Shown here: positions 42,601 to 53,677 of the stretch, in pieces
How the letters are laid out: each line of letters opens with the position of its first letter
How positions within the stretch are numbered: position 1 is the first letter of the stretch
Source: Bugula neritina
Taxonomy: Eukaryota > Bryozoa > Gymnolaemata > Cheilostomatida > Bugulidae
Assembly: GCA_964035545.1 (NCBI GenBank)
Contig: OZ037765.1
Coordinates: forward strand, 20,468,495 to 20,532,494
DNA length: 64,000 nt
Reading direction: 5' to 3'
Made by a program: the position numbers and the translations under genes
The notes under the pieces: generated by a model
What the model was told of the DNA's origin: nothing
Seen by the model: the letters and a program-made list of their open reading frames with translations, nothing else
Databases searched by the model: none

Positions 42601-45600
42601 TGATACTCACTGTTCATACACAAGTAAAATAATTTACGGTAATGTCTTAGCTTCCTTCTAATAAAGAACTTTTTCAAGAAAAATGACAACAATAAGAACT
42701 CTTATGTAAAATTAGCTCCCTTGCAGAGTTTATATTATACCAAGCGCAGAATTTATTATTTGGGTTTTATTGGAAATTGCTAATTAATAAAGTTCTATAT
42801 GCTATTTTTACAAAGATATTTACCTATAACAGAAAGCAATTTTCTATCATATTGTTTTCTTTGTACATAATAACATACCAGTATAAAATGGTTGGCAGTT
42901 GCAATCATAATCATTGACTAAGTCAATACAAGTTCCACCATTGAGGCAATCAGAGTTGTCTTCACATTCATTGATTTCCAACGAGCAGGTTGAACCATAC
43001 CATCCTGGGGCACATTCACACCTGCAGGAAAGTAAAATACAAATATTATTTGAAACCAAAATTGCATGAGAACTCAACAGAAAATGCATGTTTAACATAA
43101 AGATTTGAAAATTGAATTTTTAACAAAATGATGACAGCTGAGTCACCATAAATACTAGTACTGCAGTACAGTGCTTCCTCCATATCACACTAAGCTACGT
43201 GACATAGTAGAATACCAGATGTCACTCACAGATTCGTTATATTCTACTACTTTTTCCTTACATACACATGAAAAACTCACTTGCCCAAGTTTATATTCGC
43301 CATCCATGTGAGAAAACCCCTGATGAAAAGGTTTTTTTTGTTAAAACGAGCTAAGGACTTATTCAGATGAGGCACAGGAGCAATTGTGACTGGATGCTCT
43401 TCCTATCATCACCTATGACTCCGTGCTGACTAGGCAAACGCTCTAACCCTTAGACCACGGCTGCTCTCTATGTTACATAAGCCACAAAACAGGGGGTCCA
43501 AGCCCTTCCTGAGGCTTGTGGAATTTCGTGAGAAATAGAACTGTAAGATGCAGAGGGAGCACTGTATTTAGATTCACTAATTTTAACTGATGACACTACC
43601 AGTGTCTGTAACTTGACAACAATTAATGACAAACCTGAAGCTATTAAATAAGTCGATGCATGTGGCACCGTTCTCACAAGGTTGAACTTCACATTCATTG
43701 ATTTCAACATCACAGAGTGTTCCTTCCCATCCAGCTAAACACTGACATCTGTATCCAAACACGTCATCCAGGCAAGTTGAGTTCTGGTGGCAGTCATTAT
43801 CTGAGTTTAGAATGAAAGAGTCCTTGTAGTTTAGAGTAAAATATCTTAACAGCACGACAATAGGAGAATAAACTTTGGGATTTGTCCCAAAAAGAGATAT
43901 AATAATTACATAGTAATTACTGCCACAAGAAAATTGAAATAAATATTGAGTTTTTATTTTAATGAACAAAAAATTGTCATGGAGCGACAACTAGCAATAT
44001 CCAGATAGCATAGCATGTAGCATTTACAATCTAAATGTACAACACACATAGTTATATAATAACATTCATGGTATATAGTATTCACTTGCATTTGCTATTT
44101 TATGGATAAAATAGCAAATGCAAGTGAGTACTATATACCAATCTCTGGTGAATGAATAAAAGCATGCTTCCATAAAATATAGCCAACAATTGAAACTGTA
44201 AACATCAGCAACGAGCGAGTGGACACAACTTACCAATACAGTCATTTACTGGTAGCTGGCAGTCAGCACCAACCCAACCGGGTTGACACAAGCAATCGTA
44301 GGTATTGAGGCCGTCCACGCACACCCCCCGACCGTTACACGGCAGACTCCTGTCTATCTTTAGTAAGCAATCATCAATATTCTCTTCACAATTACCACCT
44401 GCATATAATATAACTGCAGGTATCTCAATCATGTAAGATATACATAATGTATAATGCTACCAATACAACAGTAACTTTGAAATGTTTTTGCATCAACATT
44501 ACGTATATTATAATAACTATTATAAATGATATTATTACAAATATTAATTATTTCAAACAGCTTTGACCAATATAATTTTATACAACAAGTTCCACAATAG
44601 ATTCTAAGATGATACTTTTTTGTTTCTTGAAAACTAACAGGAGGGCTACATAATTAGACAAAAAGTGAATATGTGTCAGCAAACTATGGAGTTAACAGTA
44701 ATTAGAGCCACATCAATTTGGGTATAACTCAACAAGAAAAAAGAGATTGATAGTAAAATATCACCTGCATAGCCCTCTGGACACCTGCAGGTGTAACCAG
44801 GTGGAGTAAACAGATTAGTACAGTTGCCTTCGTTCTGACATGGAAAGTCATCACATGGTAGAGAGTCACAAGTAGCACCAGAGTGAGGGAAGGCGCATTG
44901 ACAAGTGAATCCAGCCAGCCTGTCTGTACATATGCCGGAGTTGGAACATGGGCTAGACCTACACTCATCTATTTCCTTCTCACATGAAACTCCTACAGTT
45001 ATATCAAAACAGCATGTATAGAAGAGTTGACGAACGTTAATAAATGTTACAAAAATTTATTCCCATAAGGTTATGTGACATGAGCCTGAATTTATATCAG
45101 CATATTCAGCTACAAGTGGTTTGCATATTTTGAGTTTAATAAATGTTTGACATAATCTGCACCTATAAAGCATCACATATTTGATAATAAACAATACTTT
45201 CAATAACTTAATGAAGCACTTCAGTTGACGGTTGTGGAGAGCATTTTGAAAGTAAATACTTCAGATATGCTAGTCATACCGATTGGTTCTCAAACTAACA
45301 GGGCTGTAGTGCACGTGCTTATAAATATAAACAAACAGCTTACCCTCAAACCCAGCATGACATTCACAGTGATAACTGTTGACACCATCAACACATGTGC
45401 CGTTACCACATGCTACATTGATACAGTCGTCTATGTTAGTCAGGCAGTGACTGCCAAGAAAGCCAGTCACACATTGACAGGTATAATCTGCGATACCGTC
45501 AATACACACACCACCATTTTTACATGGGTTGGTTGAACAGTCATCATGATTTACATCACAATTCACTCCCTACAACCATTTAAAAGAAAATTTCACCATC

Positions 45601-48600
45601 ATAAAGGTATCATGGCAACAGGTGTGAACTGCAGGATATTTTACTGCAGCGGCTACGTTTGTTATAATCTAAAATTTCACTATAACAACTGAGCTATGTG
45701 TTATAGCTGTAGCGTGTCCTGTGATACCATTTATTTCTGGTTTATGAAATTGGAGTGCATAAACTACGTGCTGAATTTATATTGATATATTCAACTTCAT
45801 ACTTAACTGCGGTTTATTAAAAATTAACAAAATTTATGCTGGTGTCCTTTAAAATATATAAATGCGTAATAGTTTAAATGTGGTCAAGAGAAGAAACTTT
45901 AACAATACAAGTATACATTTCCCTAAGACCTAAGTAGAAAGAGGATAATAAGTGAGGTTTGCATTTTTCTTTATATAACTTTTATAAAATGGTACGTAAA
46001 ATAAACAAAAGCATTATTGAACTTTTATGTCTGTTACTAGTGAATATCAAATTTAATATCATTTAATATCAAATGATACAATTTATTACCAGCCAACACC
46101 TGGAAGTTTTATGGCCTCTTTTAAAAGTTACTTATTTTTGAAGAATATAAATATTATTAGTACCTTCCATCCATCTTCACAGAAACATGAATATTTATTA
46201 ATTCCATCTTGACAAAGCCCATTAACACAAGGTGAGGTTGAGCATTCATTGATATCTGATTCACAATATGTTCCCTCATATCCATCAACACAGGAACATG
46301 CAACCTATATTGCATCAACGGCACATGTTTAGACATCAATGTTATGTACGGTGTCAATTAGAAGACATATTAAATGGGTTGTACAAAGTCCTATAGTTAA
46401 CAAGCACAGTGAGCAAACAAGAACATCCAATTGCATTACACCAAGCAGTAGTTAGAAATAAACAATATTTGAGATGAGCAAAATATATAATTATTTAAAC
46501 AACAAATCTCATTGTGTGATTTTTAAAATAATGCAAAATTTAATAAATCAAAGTTTAAATTTACAACAGTTATTTTTATTATAATATTATATTATAATAT
46601 AGTTACAAACAATAACTATATTTAAATTGGAACGTCACTAGTAATTCAACGAAATGATGCACGTGTTACAAACAAAGCTTGGCTACCAACCTGATCACTT
46701 TCTGAAGTGTTGCATACACCACCATTTTGGCAAGGTTCATCATCACATGTTGCTAGCTGTTCACAAGTCAGTCCGACTCGGCCCAGAGCACACTCACACT
46801 CGTAAGAGTTTGGTAGATTAGTGCATATAGAACTTGGATGACAGGGACTGCTAGCACATTCATCGATATCCAACTCACAGAATTCACCTGCAATATATCA
46901 ACAGCCCAACCTAGTTGCATTATATGGCTTAAATTTTAATAGCCCAAGTGTTTTAATTGTCTTTATGGATTTTGATTTGAGACAGTCGTTGTTTGGAATC
47001 CCAAAGCCCCTGTAGCGTAATTGGTTAGCGCGCCTGCTTGCAAGCCGGAGGTCTGCGGTTCGAATCCCGGTGGGGGCAATTATTTTACAACAGTGTTGAA
47101 ATTTGTATGAGAACATAAATAATTGTGCAATATCTTTCATCTGGAAAATAGAAGCTTTTTAAGTTCACCAATCTCGCACCAACCTCCCTCAACTTGTTGA
47201 TGTCAATCACAAAACTCAGCTACATCTGAAGTTCTAAATTAAATTTTTCAGAGGCGAAGGGGGGTTCACCCATCTAACCTTTAGAAGATTTTATCAAATG
47301 GGTAATATTCTCACAAAGCTACGTTAGGTGAGTGTTGTAGGTGAACCCAAAATTAACTCCATGATGCCCACGAGCAAGTTGAATAGAATTGTGGAAGTTT
47401 TTAAACATTTAAATGTGAAGAACACATAAAACAATTACCACGGAATATAAATTGGGCAATGCTATTATGATGGTGGGATACTAATTGACATACAATTATG
47501 TTAAACGGAGTACTCTAATAAATAAAATGAGAAACATTGCAAAATTTAAATGTGCAGCTATATGAATACCATTTTGACAGCATTTAATAAAACATGTTAT
47601 ATTATATGCTTAGTTTTAATTAGCAATAATTACCTGTATACCCATCAACACATTGGCACTTAAATTCTTTAATTAGATCTATGCATGTTCCACTGTTTTG
47701 ACAAAAGACATCAATGCATTCATCAATTTCGATGTTGCACCTGTCTCCAATGTAGCCTGTGTTACTACAGTTACAAGTATAGGTGTAGTCCGAGTGCCAG
47801 TCATCTGAGGTTATGCAGGTTGAGTTATTTTCACACAGGTTCTGTGTACACGGACTCAAAAGTTGGCAAGTGTCGTTAGTGTAGTGTCTTTCATCATCAG
47901 GGCAAACACACTGCAGAATCATATCAACTATGTTCAAGGATAATCAACAGTAAGAATAGTATAATATTTAAAACCATTAAAATATATATTAGAAATTTAT
48001 TTGATTTTAATCATTTTTATCTAACAGCTCCTTTTATTTTAAAGCTCAAAATAGAAAAGTATAACTTATTCATGATTCTCCTGTATTTAATCCAAAAAGC
48101 TGGTCCAAAGCTAAGCATACAAGTAGGTGGTAGGTGCCAGTGCTGAACCATGAAATAATTGGAATTTCAAACACAGATACGATTGGAACTTGCAGGTAAG
48201 AGTTATGCAACTTAAATTAATAATTAGCACAAGTGCTTGGTGACTTGAGTACTTAAAATGCTTTGATTTTGCTAGTCCATTAACTTGACTTGCTCCATTA
48301 ATTAACTCTTGGTTTATCCTTAAATTTGACTACTGTAAGCCTTTACAATTTCATAAAGTCTATGTTCAAAATTACAGGAATGTAGATATTAAAAATTAAA
48401 TTACCTGTGCATCTTTTCATATTTTACTTCTAATCAGCATAATTTACCTGGAAGGCATTGGGTAAATCTTGGCAGACTCCATTAGCACAAGGGGAAGACG
48501 AACATTCATTCACGTCTGTTGAGCAGTTTAGCCCGGTGTACCCAGAAGCACACTGGCATGTAAAGCTGTCTATTCCATCGACACAACTCCCTCCATTCAA

Positions 48601-50832
48601 ACATGGCAAAGTTATGCAATCGTCATAATTTATTTCACAGCTACTTCCTGTAAAACCTGAAATATAAATTCAGTTATAAATTCGCTTAAAAGTAAAAACA
48701 TTTCAAATAAGATGGTAAACAACTCGGGACAATTGCATTTAAATTCAATGACAGTAAAAATACCTACGTTTGTGCATACAAAAAAGCGATGTATGTATTA
48801 ATAGGCTTGCATTAAATTAATAGTTCAATTTACACATTGCTGACTTTGGCATTTTTTTTACAGATATTACTTAAAAACATTAGAAAATACCCACCATTAA
48901 TACAAAGGCACTGGAAGGAATTAATTCCATCAACACACACACCGTTGATGCATGGGTTAGTTTCACATTCGTCAATATTTCCCGTGCAATGTTCTCCTTC
49001 AAATCCTGCCCAACACATTATGTAACATAAACCATAGTAGCAAAATTGTCATCATTATACATAATTATGAACTTTTTATAACATTAAAACAAGAGGAATG
49101 ATTATGATCAGGTTTATTATAAGTTTATTCACGCCACATGTGCTTTTATTTCAAAAATAAAAGACGCACATTTATTTACAATCTTGAGCTCTATTGGTAA
49201 AAGTTTGTATGAAAGCTAAGAACTGTGCCTAACAAAAACATAGTGAATAGACTTTTATGCTATGACACAGTATAAATTAAAATCATTCCATGACACCACC
49301 AATAGCCCTACATGGATTCGAGCCTATGACCCTGTTTATACTTGACCACAGCTCTTCAATTTTTAGAACACAGCTGTTACCCCTTTTAATTAAAAAATAT
49401 AACACAAAACATGTAAATATGTATACAACTAAAACAATAATAGCTATAAAGTTACCTGGGAAGCAATCACATTTGTACTCTTGCAGCGTGATACCAACAC
49501 ACGTCCCGTTATTACAATCCGTGTTCTCACAAGATCCGGTGACCAGAGAACAATCAGTACCTTAGAAAATTAGCAACTAATTAATGCATTATACCTCATA
49601 ACTTTTATAACATGCTGTTCGTGAGTATATGCAGCATACGACCAACAACAACACATTAAAATAAGTATTTTATGTAAAAATTGGTCTGCAAATTCGCAAA
49701 GAAAACAGTGCAATCTAAAATGAATACAACTAAAGTATAATCTTATTTGACTACTCAACCCATACAATTATGTTTTATCAGCTTAATATTATATCTAATA
49801 ATTGATGAATATGTAATGCATCATAAAAGGTAAGTGAAGATTTACACAACATTCTAAAACGTAAATATTAAATTCAGGGAGCCACAATACACTTGACATT
49901 TTAGATACGTTTTAGAAAAATATACCTGAATATCCATCCAAGCAGCTGCACTGAAATGCTTCTTGTGACAAGCTAGCTATGACATCAGAGCAGTTCCCGC
50001 CATTAGCACACGGGTTATTAACACAGGCATCAAACTCCTCACAGTGTTCTCCATAATACCCGTACTCGCAATCACACATGAATGTCAACTCATCCAACGT
50101 GTTGATACTGCATGTGCCATGGCCAGAGCAAAAATTAGTCTCACCATCTAAAGCACAGCTGTGATTTTGTACAGTGATATTAACTTTAAGTCCTAATTCA
50201 CAGAAGTTGATGCCATTTATTCCTACTGTTTGTACAATATATGTGCTGCCCACAGAGGTGTTGTCAAACACTAGCAGGTCTACGGGGTTGATAGCAGAAA
50301 CAGAGATCCCAGAGCAAGATTCCCACGTTGATCTGAGCACTACAAAATTCATTATTAAAGCTAAATTACTCAAAACTGTATTCACCATATTCAAGTTTGA
50401 AACAAAAAATAGTTTACTAAAAGACATTGGCAATAGCAATAAAAATACAATGCTGCGTTCAAACAAATAAAGTTTAAAAATAAAAACAAATTTTAAAAAT
50501 GCTAAAAATTGAAACATGAGGTAGCTAACGGCACGACAATAATTCTAACCTATAGCTGGACTAAGTTCATAGAGACTTAGCATTGGAAGAGTCATATTAA
50601 TGGAATCACCAAGCTGTATATATACAGGGCACAATTGAAAGCTGTCACCATATCCTTCTCTACCGAAACACTCCACAGAATTCGTACACACGGCATCTAT
50701 TCTCCAAGGCACTCTGACAACAGTAGGACTGGTAACCCATGTCCTTGTTTCCTCACGCTCAGGACAAGGTACAGCCAGTGCAAAACTAAGTAAACTAGTA
50801 ATTAAGGTTGCTCGATGTAGAGTTACAGGCAT
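24832..50832 (-). CDS. EYS: Eyes shut/spacemaker homologue: secreted EGF, mucin and laminin-G protein, complete, 38 exons
   Basis: Predicted 3,282-aa extracellular matrix protein (9,849 coding bases, in frame). Order: signal peptide (residues 1 to about 20), six-cysteine N-terminal domain (to about 155), about 30 EGF-like domains, Thr-rich mucin-like domain (about 1318-2257), EGF-LamG-2 EGF-LamG-2 EGF-LamG-2 EGF-LamG, stop. In Drosophila and vertebrates EYS is secreted by photoreceptors and shapes the matrix around rhabdomeres or outer segments. Three points favour EYS over Crumbs. The protein ends 12 residues after the last LamG tryptophan, with no membrane segment and no ERLI-type tail. The EGF/LamG alternation is that of EYS. 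The pre-EGF region ([10 protein letters not shown], then GLKVNITV...FCSGHGTC) resembles the human EYS N-terminus as I recall it. Most EGF exon borders are phase 1. Exon coordinates are in the sub-entries. Confidence 0.88.
27281..27616 (-). mobile_element. Two tandem tRNA-derived SINE-like units in an EYS intron
   Basis: Read on the minus strand, two tRNA-like heads (27285-27358 and about 27525-27592) contain box A (TGGCGTAATTGGTTAG type) and box B (GGTTCGAATC type). Each is preceded by the same text, GTTGAGT(T/C)TACCCAGCTG. The left unit keeps about 150 bases of body before its head. A run of about 14 G lies at the junction. The T-stem and anticodon stem do not pair, so these are not functional tRNAs. 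A third head, without the body, is at 47006. Confidence 0.65.
34231..37205 (-). other. EYS: EYS exon 21: one EGF domain followed by the mucin-like Thr-rich domain
   Basis: A single 2,975-base exon. It opens with [19 protein letters not shown] (end of EGF 29, start of EGF 30). The acceptor at 37206 is the only one that joins exon 20 (PPGFK|CLCLSG) in frame; an upstream AG near 37278 would give a stop or a wrong phase. After the last EGF cysteine come about 940 residues of Thr, Ala, Val, Ser, Pro and Asn. The first two thirds are 12-residue tandem repeats (separate entry) and the last third is a non-repetitive Ser/Thr-rich stretch ending ...TIKNGSIIT. The domain should be densely O-glycosylated. 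Confidence 0.85.
34930..37015 (-). repeat. EYS: 36-bp coding tandem repeat (about 57 copies) with higher-order structure
   Basis: The unit encodes variants of [12 protein letters not shown] (12 residues). Variation between units is limited to a few codons (S/T, N/T, D/V/I/L). Most units contain NTT or NAT, which are N-glycosylation sequons. The marker GTAGCGTTTG recurs at 35511, 36087 and 36591, i.e. spaced by 16 and 14 units. The block of about 400 bases from 35265 is repeated, identical as far as I can see, 1,080 bases (30 units) later. The opposite strand is open for 771 codons only because the repeat lacks antisense stops. Confidence 0.9.
39295..39593. mobile_element. Non-autonomous hAT-type transposon (MITE), 299 bp
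   Basis: The left end CAGGACTGTCCAAC and the right end (reverse complement) CAGGTGTGTCCAAC form terminal inverted repeats matching at 12 of 14 bases. The flanking 8-mers GTCTAGAG (39287-39294) and GTCTAAAT (39594-39601) match at 6 of 8 and look like an aged 8-bp target duplication, the length typical of hAT. The inner left end (GTGGCCCCCAGGGCCGGAAG) resembles the GGCCCGCGGGCC ends of many animal hAT elements. There is no coding capacity. It lies in the EYS intron just after exon 17. Confidence 0.75.
41604..41676 (-). tRNA. tRNA-Val (CAC)
   Basis: 73 bases. The acceptor stem GGTTTTG/CAAAACC pairs fully, the anticodon stem TCCGC/GCGGA encloses TTCACAC (anticodon CAC), and the T-stem CTGGG/CCCAG encloses TTCGACC. 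Box A is TAGTGTAGTGG and box B GGTTCGACCC. A run of seven T (41595-41601 as A on the plus strand) follows two bases after the gene and would stop Pol III. It lies in an EYS intron (between exons 14 and 15) on the same strand as EYS. Confidence 0.95.
43332..43465 (-). mobile_element. tRNA-derived SINE with conserved GGAAGAGCATCC body
   Basis: On the minus strand the element starts GCAGCCGTGGTCTAAGGGTT (box A-like) and runs through a degenerate box B. It then reads GGAAGAGCATCCAGTCAC and ends in TTTTAACAAAAAAAACC. Text of the GGAAGGGCATCC type is common in tRNA-SINEs of marine invertebrates and fish (general knowledge). It is inserted in an EYS intron. Confidence 0.55.
44070..44139. repeat. Near-perfect 33-bp inverted repeat with a 4-base loop
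   Basis: The left arm 44070-44102 and the right arm 44107-44139 are complementary over all 33 positions if one G-T pair is allowed; the loop is TGGA or its neighbour. It lies in an EYS intron between exons 11 and 12. No terminal repeats or target duplication are obvious. Confidence 0.85.
47006..47078 (+). mobile_element. tRNA-like SINE head (or tRNA pseudogene)
   Basis: 73 bases beginning GCCCCTGTAGCG with box B GGTTCGAATCC. The acceptor stem can pair (with G-T wobbles), but the T-stem has two mismatches and the anticodon arm does not form a normal 5-bp stem with a 7-base loop. It matches the two heads at 27.3-27.6 kb closely, so a dispersed SINE family is the better reading. It lies in an EYS intron, antisense to the gene. 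Confidence 0.6.
49270..49395 (-). mobile_element. Degraded tRNA-like repeat
   Basis: On the minus strand a box B-like GGCTCGAATCC is followed by ATGTAGGGCTATTGGTGG. The 5' half is too degraded for box A to be certain. Possibly another SINE remnant. Confidence 0.3.
49926..50832 (-). other. EYS: EYS exons 1-2: signal peptide, N-terminal cysteine domain, EGF 1-2
   Basis: Exon 1 is 50550-50832 and exon 2 is 49926-50339. [20 protein letters not shown] is a hydrophobic signal peptide, probably cleaved near A20. Residues 23-155 form a domain I cannot assign to a named family. It has six cysteines (23, 49, 55, 68, 103, 141) and several N-glycosylation sequons (NMT, NTS, NIT). EGF 1 starts at C156 with the motif FCSGHGTC. 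The exon 2 acceptor is fixed by phase: of two AG sites, only the one giving V-L-R-S-T-W keeps frame. Confidence 0.8.
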
Positions 50833-53677
50833 TCTTGTAAACTGTTACTCTGTATAGTAGTGATGTAGTTGCGACATAATCAGATTTTCTACAACCATAA
50901 ACAATAGGTGTGAGTAATCAGATATGAAAACGGTACTACAATAAAGATTTTTAAGACATCGACATCTGAGTTTTTACAGAAGTATCTAGTTTAGCAATAC
51001 AATTGATTAACATGGCAAAAATATTGAAATCTTTATTTAAAAATAACATACTAAGCCAGAACAATGTACAAGTTTATAGAAATGTTATTTTGTAAGTTTT
51101 ACAAAACTGAACTGTCAAAACTTGCCATTTCTTAGACATTAGCAATCCATTCTAAATTTGATACCGCAACTAAATACCATGTTAATAAAATGTAGGCCTT
51201 GATGTCCAGTTTTTGTTTAATTTTCAAGTTTAAGAATTGAGTAGATGTAAATAATGACCAACTATTTTGTGAAGCGTTTATGCAACATAACACATAATGA
51301 AAAATTCATATACAAAAAAAGGTCAATTTAATGTAAATCTATTCAATTCAACGTTTAACGTGATTTAAATTTTTGAATTTGACCTCACAATAAATAATTT
51401 TTATTTAAGCTCTTACCTGACAGCGACTAAAAGTAAATAAAGTAAATTAACAGTTGATAATGATTGAATCATCACAAATTAAATATAGTATTTGTTTAGC
51501 TCATCATTTTTACATACTCACAGTAATAGTCAAACTCACACTGATATTCATACTCAATAATAAATACTGATTTTAGTCCTCAATCTCATAGTGATACCCA
51601 TACTGATATTGATAGTGACACTCAGTCTCACGCTGATGGAGTGATGGTGGATATAAAAATATTTTATACTATTTAATTTTATACCTTAGTTTCAATAAAA
51701 TTAAACGCAAATAAATAACATCTACAAGTGAAAACTACTTTAAAATACTATTTTTTAATTAAACATTCATAACTATAAGCAAATGGCAGCATCTATCACT
51801 TATTAGTAAAAACTAGACGTTTAGTTTTACCGTTATATAAAGAGTTTAAAACGCCATGTTGTATACATTAACAACAACTTTCTGGAACTTGTACGCTATT
51901 GGCTATCGGTATGCCCCTCGTGCGGTCATTGGTGAAAAGGAAGAACGAACTTAGCTTATTTTCACATTTCTTTTGGATGGGTAATGAAGCCTCACGTAAA
52001 TTCATTAGCATATTAGTACATCGAGGCTGGAACAGTTTTATGCTCCATGAGTTATACGCCAAACCAATGAATTAGAAGACGTCGTTACTGTCGCTAGATT
52101 CAGTTTGACTTAGGCTTGCGCTGGGTCATAGTTATCTTAAACTTAATGTATCCACAGTCATAAAGTTTAACTTGCATCTAATGATATATACATCAACTTT
52201 TTGATCAATTTTATTCTGTATTCACCAACTGTAACTGTAAGCATTATGATTATAAATATAAATTATATTATTTTTTTTGACTGTTGGTTTGAGTTTTAGT
52301 TATTCTTAATCCCATCGTTAATCATAATGATAATGATAGTTTTAATGTTATTATATTTGTTATAGTTATAGTTATATTATCACTATGTCTATTAGTATTA
52401 CTATCAGTATTAGAGTATTACTATTAGTATTAGTATTACTTATACTCTAACAGTTTAACTTATACTTATAGTTTTACTTACACTTACAGTTATACTTAGT
52501 CTTATGACAATCACAATGCCAATAGTAAAACTAAATCAAAATGTATAGGTACTTAAAGTTAGTCTTATTGGTTATGTCTATGACTATGTCTATTGTATTT
52601 GATTATGATTATCATTTGATTCATTATGATTATCATCATCACGATTTATGGTTAGTATTACTATTAGTATTACCGTAGCCGTAAGGCTAGGCCTAGTGTA
52701 ATGATTTAAGTTCAACATAGTCTCGTATCTCATTAAATTTGAAATTAATAGTTCAATTTAATGGGTGTTAGTGATTACTTTGTAAGAGTAAGAGTCAAAT
52801 TAACCTAAACTTCATGCTTAAAGTTGATTGTAATTTGTGCTTGTAGTTATTCATTATAGTTATTGGTATAACTTGAATGAATAACCCTAATTTTTGAGTT
52901 GAAATATTATTATTTGTAATGCAACTATTAGATTACTATTATTAATGCTATTAAAGTATTATTAATAATTGCCTTTAGATTTAAATTGGATCAATAAAAT
53001 TAAATGTGACATCAAATATACTATTAGTATAACTATAAGTATTTATTTTTTATTTTTTATTGATTATTTACAACTATCGACATAGCCCTAAATTTAAAGA
53101 CACGGGCAATTGTTCATTAATAATAATGTGAAAAAAGTTTTTTGTAAACAATCATTATGATTATTGACAATTATAATTACAATTCATGTACAGCTCCTTA
53201 TTTTACAATTTAATTGGTCACACAACTGACTGAGTATGCATAAAGGACTTCTACCGCTGACCTCTAGGAAACTAGATACTTACTGATTCTTCCGGGCATG
53301 TGTAACAAAAATATGCTGTAATTATCAAGGGCCTAGGGGGGATGTGCCACCAGTTGCTTATGCAAATTTACGTAATAACCTTTTGAGTATCATTGTTTTT
53401 CTACACAGTAGAATATGTTTTTGCAGTGTGCAATACTTATACAATATTCACTTTAAAGTTAAAACTAGTGGTATTGATATTTATAATCCAATAAACAAAT
53501 GCTAGATGGTAATGGTTGAAGATTTTTGATGATAAAACTAACACTTATACTGCCAAGTTATTGGTTTATATCAGCTGATCTGCACAAATATGTCGTATTG
53601 TTGGAATTGTACTGCCTTCTTGTCTTAATGTCAAACTATTGCTTTTAGGTTTACAAGAAAAAGGGATTCCAGGAATT
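50833..53677. other. Divergent intergenic region between EYS and APP
   Basis: It contains the promoters and 5' UTRs of both genes. At 53647-53648 a T-rich acceptor-like site (GCTTTTAG) precedes the APP start codon by 29 bases, so APP may have an upstream non-coding exon. Two stretches of degenerate simple sequence lie inside (separate entry). I see no other gene. Confidence 0.6.
51500..52700. repeat. Further degenerate simple-sequence stretches between EYS and APP
   Basis: About 51500-51650 has CACAGTAATAG, CACACTGATATTC and TGATACCCATACTG type repeats. About 52270-52700 has TAGTATTACTATTAGTATTA and TTACACTTACAGTTATACTT type repeats, like the block at 14.3-15.5 kb. Confidence 0.6.

Larger units (their letters stand above)
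37705..49560 (-). other. EYS: EYS exons 3-20: array of calcium-binding EGF-like domains
   Basis: Exons: 49456-49560, 48895-49005, 48448-48656, 47634-47910, 46691-46887, 46164-46304, 45344-45569, 44765-44992, 44234-44398, 43635-43800, 42879-43021, 42192-42305, 41333-41537, 40284-40429, 39628-39802, 38948-39114, 38330-38426, 37705-37932. They encode EGF domains 3-29. Most start with (D/E)I(D/N)EC or similar calcium-binding motifs. Several carry the O-fucose consensus C-x4-(S/T)-C (for example CLNGGTC, CNNNGTC) and the O-glucose consensus CxSx(P/A)C (CASSPC, CRSSPC, CLPSPC), as in Notch. The exon 15 donor at 41332 is chosen because only it restores ING-FTCEC across the junction. Confidence 0.85.

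Noticed and set aside
46553-46626. AT-rich imperfect inverted repeat in an EYS intron
   Set aside because: The pairing is interrupted and largely explained by AT composition, unlike the clean hairpin at 44070-44139.
47006-47078. Functional tRNA gene
   Set aside because: The T-stem and anticodon stem do not pair properly, and near-identical heads occur in SINE-like units at 27.3-27.6 kb.
24832-50832. Crumbs or Notch-like receptor
   Set aside because: There is no transmembrane segment, no cytoplasmic tail and no Notch LNR/ankyrin region, and the N-terminus and EGF-LamG alternation fit eyes shut better.
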